A stretch of 64,000 nucleotides of DNA from NCBI GenBank assembly GCA_001897515.1, contig MKTA01000018.1, positions 124,001-188,000 of the forward strand, given 5' to 3'. Under the pieces are notes generated by a model. It was not told where the DNA came from. It worked only from the letters and a program-made list of their open reading frames with translations, and did no database searches. Source of the DNA: Bacteroidetes bacterium 41-46. Its GTDB lineage: Bacteria; Bacteroidota; Bacteroidia; Bacteroidales; UBA932. Below, piece after piece: positions 19,101 to 27,142 of this stretch. How positions within the stretch are numbered: position 1 is the stretch's first letter; every line of letters starts with the position of its first letter. Made by a program: the position numbers and the translations under genes.

Positions 19101-20420
19101 TGGACATCAAGTGAATGGAAACAGATACATTCAGAGGTTTTTGGAGATGATTTCCAATCTCACAACTATGATAAAAGCTGTTTTGAAGGAGTCTATAAAG
19201 TTGACGACCAGAGAATATGGACACTGAGAAACAGGCTCCGCAGGAGATTGATTGATAAAATTAAAGTTACACTTTCAGACCCTATCTCTACTGCACACTA
19301 CACTCCTCAGCAGGTAGTTCAGATTAAGGAGAGCCTAAGAGACGATATTCTTACTATTGGCTTTGCAAGAAGATTCGCAACCTATAAAAGAGCACACCTG
19401 CTCTTTAGAAATCTGGAGCGGCTTGATAAAATTGTCAACAATCCAAAAATGCCTGTCCAGTTCATTTTTGCCGGTAAGGCCCACCCTGCAGATAAAGCGG
19501 GTCAGGATCTTATAAGACATATTGTTGAGGTCTCTCTGATGCCTCAGTTTATTGGTAAGATAATCTTTGTTCCGGGTTACGATATGACGATAGCCAAGAG
19601 GCTTGTTCAGGGTGTGGATATCTGGATGAACACCCCGACAAGACCGCTGGAGGCATCCGGAACAAGCGGAGAGAAAGCTGTCATGAATGGGGTTATGCAC
19701 TTCTCTGTTTTAGACGGATGGTGGGTTGAGGGCTACAAAGAGGGTGCAGGATGGGCATTGCCTATGGAGAAGACATACGAAAATCAGAACTATCAGGACG
19801 AGTTGGATGCTGCCACAATTTACAATATGCTGGAAAACGAAATTGCTCCTGTATTTTATGATACAGACAAGGAGAGCGGGGTGCCCAGATATTGGGTTAA
19901 CATAATTAAGAATACCATTGCAAAAGTTGCCGGTAACTTCACAACAAACAGAATGATTACCGATTATGTTGAGCAGTATTACAAACCTCTCTCTGTAAGG
20001 CATGCACGAGCCATCTCAAATGACTACTCACATGCAAGAGAGATGGCATTCTGGAAGAGAAAAATGCGTACGGAGTGGCCACATATAGAGGTGAAAAGCA
20101 TATTGAAGCCGGATAATTCAAGGGTAAATTTATCTATCGGGAATGAATATCACGCAGAGGTTGTATTATCTTTGGGCTCTCTTACATCAAGTGAAATTGG
20201 GGTAGAATTTGTCCTTGCCACATATGACCAGAACCTAAAAAGGATGCTGATTGCAGAGAGGCACGAATTCGTCCCTGAGAGCAGCAATGGAGGAGATGTA
20301 AGATATATATGCAATATGTTGCCGGAGAAAGCCGGAGCCTATAATGTTGCTGTAAGGATGTTTGCAAAGCATCCGGATCTCCCTCACAGGCAAGATTTTG
20401 ATTTAGTAAGATGGTTGTAG
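16182..20420 (+). CDS. Fused glycogen synthase (GT3) and alpha-glucan phosphorylase (GT35)
   Basis: A 1412-residue two-enzyme fusion. Residues about 1-560 are a GT3 glycogen synthase, with [48 protein letters not shown] and [15 protein letters not shown]; GT3 enzymes normally use UDP-glucose. From about 590 a DUF3417-type segment ([18 protein letters not shown]) leads into the phosphorylase ([41 protein letters not shown]). The pyridoxal-phosphate lysine is Lys1165 in [14 protein letters not shown]. Synthesis and breakdown activities are thus in one polypeptide. Similar fusions occur in other Bacteroidales to my knowledge. It overlaps ribF by 10 bp. Confidence 0.9.
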   Translation: [1412 protein letters not shown]

Positions 20421-21325
20421 CAGCTACAGGTTTTTTTGATGGTGTCCACAGAGGTCACCGTGCAGTGCTGGATAAGATATGCGCACTAGCCACTTCGCAG
20501 GGCGATACCTCGGCAGTAATTACCCTGTGGCCTCACCCCAGGACGGTACTTCAGCAAGATGCGGCAAAATTCAGACTTCTGAATTCAATTGAGGAGAAGA
20601 TATCACTTCTGAAAAACTACGGAATTGAGGAGGTACACACACTGCCGTTTGATAAAGAGTTTGCATCTCAGACCACAGAGGAGTATTTCAGAAACTATCT
20701 TATTGAAAAATTTAATGTAAGGACACTTGTTATCGGATATGATCACAGGGTAGGGAAAGACACTAACCAGACCCAGGAGGAGATGATGGAGATCGCCAGA
20801 ACTCTTGGAATTACTCCCGTAAGGGTTAATGAGTATATGGAGAGTGAGTCCGGGCTTGTAATTAGCTCCACAAAAATCAGAGAGATGCTCCAGCTGGGAG
20901 ACATAGAGTCAGCAAACAGCCTTTTAGGATACCGCTACGGGCTTGAGGGCGTAGTTGTGGAGGGGATGAAGATTGGGCGAGGAATTGGATTTCCCACTGC
21001 GAATATGCGCCTGTATGAACCTCTGAAAGTTTTACCATCTGACGGCGTGTATGCGGTCTGGATAGAGAGCTCAGGAAAGGTTTACAGAGGGATAACAAAC
21101 ATAGGTAAGAGACCAACAGTCGGAATTAACAATGAGAGAACCATTGAGACACACATTCTCAACTTTGACGAGGATATTTATGGTTTGAGTATAAAAATTG
21201 AGTTTGTTGCCAAAATGAGAGATGAGGTGGCATTCTCGTCACTAGAGGAGTTAAAGAGTCAGCTTTATAAAGACAGAGAAAATTCCTATCTTTACCTCCA
21301 TGAGAAAAAAATAAGAATGAGATAG
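20411..21325 (+). CDS. ribF: Bifunctional riboflavin kinase / FAD synthetase
   Basis: The 304-residue protein converts riboflavin to FMN and FAD. The N-terminal nucleotidyltransferase carries GFFDGVHRGHRAVL (residues 7-20) and VISSTKIREMLQLGDIESA. The C-terminal flavokinase shows KIGRGIGFPTANM, GVYAV and GITNIGKRPTV. The annotated ATG leaves only six residues before the GFFDGVH motif, fewer than usual. A slightly upstream alternative start inside the phosphorylase gene is possible. It overlaps that gene by 10 bp and is followed after 1 nt by a small membrane protein gene. Confidence 0.92.
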   Translation: MVVAATGFFDGVHRGHRAVLDKICALATSQGDTSAVITLWPHPRTVLQQDAAKFRLLNSIEEKISLLKNYGIEEVHTLPFDKEFASQTTEEYFRNYLIEKFNVRTLVIGYDHRVGKDTNQTQEEMMEIARTLGITPVRVNEYMESESGLVISSTKIREMLQLGDIESANSLLGYRYGLEGVVVEGMKIGRGIGFPTANMRLYEPLKVLPSDGVYAVWIESSGKVYRGITNIGKRPTVGINNERTIETHILNFDEDIYGLSIKIEFVAKMRDEVAFSSLEELKSQLYKDRENSYLYLHEKKIRMR

Positions 21326-21326
21326 A

Positions 21327-21806
21327 ATGGATGCCAGCACAATAATATACATAGTACTAGGTTTGGGAGCCCTCGTTCTTCAGGGATACATTGAGAAGAA
21401 GAAGAAGGAGCAGGCCAGACAGAGAAGAGAGTCAGCTCCCCATGAGGAGGAGCCCGAACCAGCTTTTGATATCCATAAAGAGCTCTTTGGGTTTCACAGA
21501 GATCACCTGGATTTTGAAGAGAGGGGGGAGGAGATTGAAGTCAAAGAGGAAGAGACTATCCCGGCTTTTGAAGAGCGTGCGGCAGGTTTTGAAGAGCGTG
21601 CCAAATATGGACATGTGAAGGGAGCCAGGATAGAGTATGAGATGATAGACATACCTGTTGCAGAGGAGGGGATCTCGGCATTCCGCCATGAGGCGAATGT
21701 CGCTCCGGATGAGCAGGAGCAAAGGGCTGAGGCTCCTGAGTTTATTATTGACCCTAAGAACCTGATTCTCTATTCAGAGATTATGGCACCCAAATTCAGG
21801 GACTAA
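21327..21806 (+). CDS. Small acidic membrane-anchored protein, unknown function
   Basis: The 159-residue product has one N-terminal hydrophobic helix (IIYIVLGLGALVLQGYI), a basic stretch (EKKKKEQARQRR) that should face the cytoplasm, and a long acidic tail rich in Glu. A short imperfect repeat, PAFEERAAGFEERAKYG, lies mid-protein. The C-terminus DPKNLILYSEIMAPKFRD looks conserved-like. I do not recognise the family. It is the last gene of the xseA-to-ribF run, before the greA promoter and hairpin. Confidence 0.6.
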   Translation: MDASTIIYIVLGLGALVLQGYIEKKKKEQARQRRESAPHEEEPEPAFDIHKELFGFHRDHLDFEERGEEIEVKEEETIPAFEERAAGFEERAKYGHVKGARIEYEMIDIPVAEEGISAFRHEANVAPDEQEQRAEAPEFIIDPKNLILYSEIMAPKFRD

Positions 21807-21829
21807 TTTCATTATTAAGGAATATTTTT

Positions 21830-21837
21830 TATCTTTG
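21830..21837 (+). promoter_or_regulatory. -7 promoter box for greA
   Basis: TATCTTTG is an exact TAnnTTTG match, 48 nt upstream of the greA ATG. The expected start site lies just before the hairpin at 21845-21865, placing that hairpin in the greA leader. Confidence 0.5.
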
Positions 21838-21844
21838 TAACAAA

Positions 21845-21871
21845 GAGTCCAGTCCCGCTGGATTCTTTTTT
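21845..21871 (+). terminator. Leader hairpin with U-tract ahead of greA
   Basis: An 8-bp stem (GAGTCCAG / CTGGATTC, one G-U pair) with a 5-nt loop is followed at once by six T. It has the form of an intrinsic terminator. It could end the upstream ribF run, or attenuate greA because it lies downstream of the greA -7 box. Confidence 0.5.
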
Positions 21872-21885
21872 AATTTTTTCAAGTT

Positions 21886-22359
21886 ATGTCAAAAATACAC
21901 TATTTAACATCGGAAGGGCTGGAGAAACTCAAGGCTGAGTATCATCAACTGGTATCTGTGGAGAGGCCTGCAATATCAAGACAGATTGCAGAGGCGAGAG
22001 ATAAGGGAGACCTCTCTGAAAATGCTGAATACGATGCGGCAAAGGAGGCACAGGGACTTCTTGAACTCAAGATAGCCAAGCTTGAGGATATGATTGCAAA
22101 TGCAAGGATCATTGACGAATCCAGAATCAACACAACCCATGTTCAGATTATGAACAAAGTAAAACTTAAGAACCTCACAAACAATACAGAGGTTGAGTAC
22201 ACTCTTGTTGGAGAGACCGAGGCAAACCTCAGGGAGGGTAAGCTGGCGGCTGCCACTCCAATTGGTAAGGCTCTTATAGGAAAGAGTAAGGGAGAGGTTG
22301 TGGAGGTAAAGGTTCCTTCAGGTGTTATTAAATTTGAGATACTGGAAATTTCAAAATAA
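21886..22359 (+). CDS. greA: Transcription elongation factor GreA
   Basis: The 157-residue factor rescues backtracked RNA polymerase by stimulating transcript cleavage. The N-terminal coiled coil carries the acidic tip ARDKGDLSENAEYDAAKEAQ, with the D/E pair that coordinates Mg in the secondary channel. The C-terminal FKBP-like domain shows YTLVGETEANLREGKLAAATPIGKALIGKSKGEVVEVKVPSG. The length is standard. It is transcribed with the HIT-family gene that begins one base after its stop. Confidence 0.95.
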   Translation: MSKIHYLTSEGLEKLKAEYHQLVSVERPAISRQIAEARDKGDLSENAEYDAAKEAQGLLELKIAKLEDMIANARIIDESRINTTHVQIMNKVKLKNLTNNTEVEYTLVGETEANLREGKLAAATPIGKALIGKSKGEVVEVKVPSGVIKFEILEISK

Positions 22360-22360
22360 G

Positions 22361-22759
22361 ATGTCATCAATTTTTTCAAAAATTGCATCCGGCGAGATAC
22401 CATCATACAGAGTGGCGGAAGATGAAAGTCATTACGCATTCCTTGATATAAACCCTCTCGCTCAGGGGCATACTCTTGTTATACCAAAACGGGAGGTTGA
22501 TTATATTTTTGATCTTGAAGAGAGTGAGCTACAAGATCTCTTTGCCTTTGCCCAAAGGGTGGCAAAGGGAATTAAAGCTGCTATCCCATGCAAAAGGGTG
22601 GGTATGGCTGTTATTGGACTGGAGGTCCCTCATGCTCACATTCACCTGATTCCAATAAACTCAGAATCCGATATGGACTTCAGAAGGCCGAAACTCAAGC
22701 TGGAGAGTGAGGCTATGTTAAATACAGCAAAAGAGATCTCTTCTAAAATTCAATTCTGA
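22361..22759 (+). CDS. HIT-family nucleotide-binding hydrolase
   Basis: The 132-residue protein begins MSSIFSKIASGEIPSYRVAE, with the usual FxKIxxGEIP N-terminus of HinT-type proteins, and has AFLDINPLAQGHTLVIPKRE. The histidine triad is visible as HAHIHLIPI. HIT proteins hydrolyse phosphoramidate or AMP conjugates. The start at 22361 was chosen over an earlier in-frame codon inside greA because of this conserved N-terminus. It lies 1 nt after the greA stop. Confidence 0.9.
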   Translation: MSSIFSKIASGEIPSYRVAEDESHYAFLDINPLAQGHTLVIPKREVDYIFDLEESELQDLFAFAQRVAKGIKAAIPCKRVGMAVIGLEVPHAHIHLIPINSESDMDFRRPKLKLESEAMLNTAKEISSKIQF

Positions 22760-22767
22760 CAACAATT

Positions 22768-23910
22768 ATGAGAAAACTTCTCCTATTATCGGCGGTAGCT
22801 ATTATGGCTCTCTCCTGCTCATCTGACAAAGCGACAATCAAGGCAAAAATAGACGGTTTGAATAATGGCCGGGTAGTGCTGAAAGTACTTCGTCTGAACA
22901 CACAGGTTGTAGCAGATACAATTAAAACAGACAATGAAGGTTCATTCGTTTACAAAGCAAAAAATCTGTCTGAGCATCCGGAGTTCTATTATCTGTATTA
23001 CAAGGAGAACAGGATAGCATCTCTTCTTCTGGCTGGTGGTGATAAAATTTACCTTACCACCGATACTCTTGGTTCTGAGATCTCTGTAGAGGGTTCAAAC
23101 GAGAGCTCTTTGCTGAATGAGTTAGAGGGTTATCTAGCAACAAAAGATTCAGAGTTCAGGAATGCGCTTCTTGAGAGGTCGGCTGCGCTCAACAGTAAAA
23201 ACACAGCCCTCGCAGATTCGCTTAACTACAGATTAGGGTCAATGTTTGTAAAATACAAGCAAGACGCAATAAAACATCTCTATTCACACCCAAACTCCTT
23301 AACTAACGTTTATCTTCTCTACCATAAGCTCCCCGGAGATTTGCCCCTATTTGGAGACATGAGAGATATTCTGCTGTACAGACGTGTTTACGACTCCCTT
23401 AGCAACAGTTATCCCGGTTCGGTATATCTGAATCCTCTGCTGGACGAGATCTCCCTTAGGGAGAAAAGTGAAGCTATCTCTTCAAAGCTTCTGGATGCAT
23501 CAGAAGTCGGATTCCCGGACTTAAGACTACCTGATGCAAAATCAAAAATGAGAACCCTTTCAGAGCTTTCAGGAAAGCCATTTATACTTGTGTTTTGGTC
23601 AATAACAGATGTAAATCAGAGACTCTTTAACAGGGATCTGCTAGAGCTTTATGATAAATATTCTGCTGCCGGGCTCCAAATCTATCAGGTCTGTGTGGAT
23701 ACCGATAAGACAGCGTGGGCAAGAGCCGTTGCAGAGCAGGGGCTGCCATGGATCAATGTATGCGACGGATTAGGTTCAGCCTCATCTGCCGTTTCTACAT
23801 ATAATATTGTAGAGGTGCCCTCATTGTTCGTAATAGATAAAAGTGGTACAATAGTAGCAAGAGATGTCTTTGATTCTCAGCTGGAGAAGCTTATAGCAAA
23901 GATTTTTTAG
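22768..23910 (+). CDS. DUF4369 / thioredoxin-fold lipoprotein without CxxC
   Basis: The 380-residue lipoprotein has a lipobox at Cys17 (IMALSC). A DUF4369-type N-terminal domain covers about 22-120 (ATIKAKIDGLNNGRVVLKVL), then a helical linker, then a TlpA/AhpC-like thioredoxin fold from about 245. Where redox-active members have WCxxC, this one has FILVFWSITDVNQRLF, so both active-site cysteines are absent. The conserved cis-Pro loop is present (VEVPSLFVIDKSG). Classical disulfide chemistry is therefore unlikely; a binding or structural role in the periplasm or outer membrane is inferred. Its 3' end overlaps tsaB by 20 bp. Confidence 0.75.
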   Translation: MRKLLLLSAVAIMALSCSSDKATIKAKIDGLNNGRVVLKVLRLNTQVVADTIKTDNEGSFVYKAKNLSEHPEFYYLYYKENRIASLLLAGGDKIYLTTDTLGSEISVEGSNESSLLNELEGYLATKDSEFRNALLERSAALNSKNTALADSLNYRLGSMFVKYKQDAIKHLYSHPNSLTNVYLLYHKLPGDLPLFGDMRDILLYRRVYDSLSNSYPGSVYLNPLLDEISLREKSEAISSKLLDASEVGFPDLRLPDAKSKMRTLSELSGKPFILVFWSITDVNQRLFNRDLLELYDKYSAAGLQIYQVCVDTDKTAWARAVAEQGLPWINVCDGLGSASSAVSTYNIVEVPSLFVIDKSGTIVARDVFDSQLEKLIAKIF

Positions 23911-24598
23911 AGACTCCGGCAATAAAATCCTTTAAATAGAAAGGTTCGAAGTATGCCACATCGGCAAATTCGGACCTTTTATATTTCTCCTCGGCGGGTA
24001 TAAGCATGCCTTTTGCAGATGCCCAACCCTCTATAAATAACGCGTTTGGATGGTTGACAATGGATTTGAACTTCTCTGCCCCATCTCCTGTAAAGATTAC
24101 TCTCCCCTCTGCCAGAAACTCTTTGTAACTCTCCTCAGTTAATATATGAGCCTCAGTTTTAGTCAGCTGCGTGCACTCCTCATCAAAAAGGGCGGTGTAA
24201 ACCTCCATCCTCCTTGCATCTATCATTGGAGCAATTCTGTACGGAGCCTCAATATCCTTGATTTTTTCATGTACCACCCTTGCAATCAGCTCAAGCGAGC
24301 CCACTGCTATTAGAGGCAGATTTGAACCGTAGCAGAGACCCTTTGCAACAGATACCCCAACCCTTAGTCCGGTATATGAACCAGGCCCTTCACTTACAAC
24401 CACTGCGCTGCAATCTTTAAGCAGAATATCCGATTCAAGAAGTACCTCCTCAATAAAACCTGCGATAACCCTCGCATGGGCTTTGTGCTCCTTTATCTCA
24501 CGCTGAGCCGCAATCTCGCCACCGACACTTAGAGCTACAGAACAGACCTCTGTACTTGTTTCAATAAGAAGGAGATTGATACTATTTCTTCTTGCCAT
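23891..24598 (-). CDS. tsaB: tRNA threonylcarbamoyladenosine biosynthesis protein TsaB
   Basis: The 235-residue protein is the scaffold partner of TsaD in the t6A37 tRNA modification. It shows the ASKHA-fold N-terminus LLLIETSTEVCSVAL, the conserved HARVIAGFIEEVL segment and VVVSEGPGSYTGLRVGVSVAKGL. The C-terminal half is more variable, as usual. It overlaps the adaptor gene upstream by 17 bp, so it may be read from the export-system transcript. The 3' end overlaps the convergent lipoprotein gene by 20 bp. Confidence 0.9.
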   Translation of the reverse strand: MARRNSINLLLIETSTEVCSVALSVGGEIAAQREIKEHKAHARVIAGFIEEVLLESDILLKDCSAVVVSEGPGSYTGLRVGVSVAKGLCYGSNLPLIAVGSLELIARVVHEKIKDIEAPYRIAPMIDARRMEVYTALFDEECTQLTKTEAHILTEESYKEFLAEGRVIFTGDGAEKFKSIVNHPNALFIEGWASAKGMLIPAEEKYKRSEFADVAYFEPFYLKDFIAGVSKKSLL

Positions 24599-25811
24599 CC
24601 CATGTCACCTTTGTTCCGGATTTCAGGGTTTTACTTATAGCAGAATATGGTCCGGTTACAATTCTCTCACCCTCATTAAGCCCTGAAAGAATCTCAATAT
24701 TTGTTATGTCCTGGATCCCTGTTTTCACCTCTCTTACCTCAAGTGTGTTATCCTCTTTAACAATAAATACCTGCTCAGCAAGTTCATCCCCCTTCCTGGC
24801 AAGCGTATCGGTAGTCAGATCCTTTCTTGTAGTAATAGTTTGAACAGGAATAGAGATAATGTTATCTCTCCTCTCTGTCTGTATAGAGGCTGTTGCAGAC
24901 ATACCGGGACGAAACGGATTAACACCCTTCTCAACTAAGTCTGAATAGGATTCCGGAAGGATAAGAATTTTAACCTCAAAGTTGGTTACCTGCTCAATAG
25001 CAGAGCCAATATTCTTTGCAGAGTTAGCAATTTGCGTTACCAAACCTGTAAATTTTCTGCCCGGGTACGCATCAACCTCAACCATTGCCGTATCCCTCTC
25101 CTCTATCCTGATAATGTCATTCTCATTTACATCAACAAGCACCTCCATTTGGTGAAAATTGGCTATTCTAAGCATTTCAGTACCTGCCATCTGACTTGTG
25201 CCCACAACCCTTTCACCCTTCTCTACATTCATTTTTGAAATGATTCCATCCATTGGTGCATAAATTGTGGTTTTAACAAGATTCTCCTGAGCCTCCTGCA
25301 GAGCAGCGGTAGCACTTTTTACATTAAACTCAGCAGCCTTAATCTGCTCCTTTGCCACATTATACTGTGACTGTGCGCTCTCATAGTCAGCCTCTGATAT
25401 AGCCTTCTGCTCAAACAAGGTTTTGCTTCTGAGATATGATTGCTCAATCTGCCTGAACTGAGCCAGTTGCTGGGTAAGCTGTGCCTTAACCGAGTTCAGC
25501 GAAGCCTCTGCGCGGTCTCTCATTGAGATATAGACATCCTGCTTAATTTTAATTATAAGTTCTCCTCTCTTAATTTCATCACCCTCCTTGAAGTATAGTT
25601 CAACAATCTCTCCGGATACGTCAGGAGATATCTTAACCTCAACAACAGGCTTGATCTTTCCGTTTGCAGGAATCACCTCTGTTATAGTTCCCTTTGCAAC
25701 AATCTGTGTGGTAACCTCCACGCCCTTATTGCTGTTCTTTCTTCCAAAAACTACAAGCACAACAATCAGTACAACAGCTGCGCCTATTATCCATTTAAAA
25801 CTCTTCTTCAT
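24582..25811 (-). CDS. Periplasmic adaptor (membrane fusion) protein, HlyD/MacA type
   Basis: The 409-residue protein has an N-terminal membrane anchor (WIIGAAVVLIVVLVVFG). Next comes a lipoyl-like half motif (ISPDVSGEIVELYFKEGDEIKRGELIIKI), a long alpha-helical hairpin (about 95-185) and the second lipoyl half (IYAPMDGIISKMNVEKGERVVG). Beta-barrel and membrane-proximal domains follow. It would join an inner-membrane ABC exporter to TolC. The family resembles MacA-type adaptors, which usually partner MacB; no MacB is present here. The nearest ABC exporter is the C39 transporter of the same leftward series. It lies 2 nt after the TolC gene. Confidence 0.85.
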   Translation of the reverse strand: MKKSFKWIIGAAVVLIVVLVVFGRKNSNKGVEVTTQIVAKGTITEVIPANGKIKPVVEVKISPDVSGEIVELYFKEGDEIKRGELIIKIKQDVYISMRDRAEASLNSVKAQLTQQLAQFRQIEQSYLRSKTLFEQKAISEADYESAQSQYNVAKEQIKAAEFNVKSATAALQEAQENLVKTTIYAPMDGIISKMNVEKGERVVGTSQMAGTEMLRIANFHQMEVLVDVNENDIIRIEERDTAMVEVDAYPGRKFTGLVTQIANSAKNIGSAIEQVTNFEVKILILPESYSDLVEKGVNPFRPGMSATASIQTERRDNIISIPVQTITTRKDLTTDTLARKGDELAEQVFIVKEDNTLEVREVKTGIQDITNIEILSGLNEGERIVTGPYSAISKTLKSGTKVTWDGKKK

Positions 25812-25813
25812 CT

Positions 25814-27136
25814 TTATAGTGTTATGGGGTTACCCTTATAGAAATCTATTATTTTTTCCTGAAATATGAACTGATATTTTGCCTGCAAATAGTCAGAGCG
25901 GCTCCTGAAAAGGTTGTTTTTTGCAACGGTGTAGTCAGTTGCGTTCAGAACACCAACATCAAATTTCTGCTGAACATATCTGAAAGACTCCTCCATCGCT
26001 TTAACGTTCCTTTCGGTTGCCTTGTATCTTGCATAATAGGAACCTGCATCACTGACTGCCTGCTGAATCTCTTTATAAAGCATCTGCTCTCTGCTTCTCG
26101 TCTCAATTTCAGAGTTCATTACCCCAAGTTTGGCATTCTTTATAGCAGTGTTTGTTCTCCAAGAATTAAATATTGGGATGTTTATACCAAAAGAGATAGA
26201 GGGGTTTCTGTTTTCGTTGAACTGATCCATAAAACTCTCCTCTCTGCTGTCCGCATAGTAAGATCCATAGCCTGCCCTGAAAGAGAGTGAAGGGTAGGAC
26301 TGCCCCTTTGCAATTGCCAGTTGCAGCTCTGAATTCTTTTTATTAAGCCTTGCAACCTCCATTTGTGGAAGGTCCAAAGATGAATTGAAAAGCTCATCTA
26401 TACTCTCTCCTTTGAATTCTCCAACCCTTAGATTCTCTCCGGGAGATGCTACATCAAAAGAGTTCTCACCAGGAAGATCAAGCAGCTGCTTAAGCATCAA
26501 GAGGGCAGTTGACACCTGATTTTTTGCATTTGTCTGCTGAACAAGTTCGCTTGCATATTGTGCTTCAATTTCAAGAAGAGCACTATATGCCTGGCTTCCG
26601 GCATCCACAAACTTTCTTGTCCTCTCCACCTGCTCTGCAGTACTCTCAAGGCTGGAATTAGCCGAGACAAGAATCTCTCTTGCCAGCAGTACCTGAAGAT
26701 ATGCCCTAGCAATCTCTATTGATATATCATTTTTTATCCTGCCAATCTCCTGCCTGGCAATCTCTCTCATAACCCCCTTGCTTTTGAGTTCATTGTTTTT
26801 AACTAAACCCTCAAATAGCATAACAGAGGCACTGGCAGAGGCGTTTGTGCTCTGGCTGAGTTTATTCTCAATAATCTGAAGGTCGTTCATGTTGACAGAT
26901 CGGCCCCAGTTCATACTGTGTCCTAAAGAGGCATTCAGCGAGGGAAGATAGTTCATCTTCGCCTGGAATAGGTTATTCTCGCTCTGCTCTACAGCAAGCT
27001 CCTGTTGTTTGATTCTTAAGTTGTTGTCCCATGCATATCTTATGCACTCCTCAAGACTCCATAACTTCTGCTGTGCAGAAATCACAGTAGGGATAAAGAT
27101 GAGGATAAAAACGGGGAGTTTCAAAATACTTTTCAT
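25814..27136 (-). CDS. TolC-family outer membrane efflux protein
   Basis: The 440-residue product has a signal peptide (MKSILKLPVFILIFIPTVISAQQ) and two repeated OEP domains. The typical helical repeats include WSLEECIRYAWDNNLRIKQQ, the first-repeat AYLQVLLAREILVSA and the second-repeat YKEIQQAVSDAGSYYARYKATERN...VGVLNATDYTVAKNNL. It forms the trimeric outer-membrane channel for adaptor-linked exporters. The start at 27136 was chosen over an in-frame ATG 33 nt upstream because it begins the signal peptide and lies just after a strong -7 box. It is 68 nt downstream of the second leader-peptide gene. Confidence 0.88.
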   Translation of the reverse strand: MKSILKLPVFILIFIPTVISAQQKLWSLEECIRYAWDNNLRIKQQELAVEQSENNLFQAKMNYLPSLNASLGHSMNWGRSVNMNDLQIIENKLSQSTNASASASVMLFEGLVKNNELKSKGVMREIARQEIGRIKNDISIEIARAYLQVLLAREILVSANSSLESTAEQVERTRKFVDAGSQAYSALLEIEAQYASELVQQTNAKNQVSTALLMLKQLLDLPGENSFDVASPGENLRVGEFKGESIDELFNSSLDLPQMEVARLNKKNSELQLAIAKGQSYPSLSFRAGYGSYYADSREESFMDQFNENRNPSISFGINIPIFNSWRTNTAIKNAKLGVMNSEIETRSREQMLYKEIQQAVSDAGSYYARYKATERNVKAMEESFRYVQQKFDVGVLNATDYTVAKNNLFRSRSDYLQAKYQFIFQEKIIDFYKGNPITL

Positions 27137-27142
27137 AAGATA

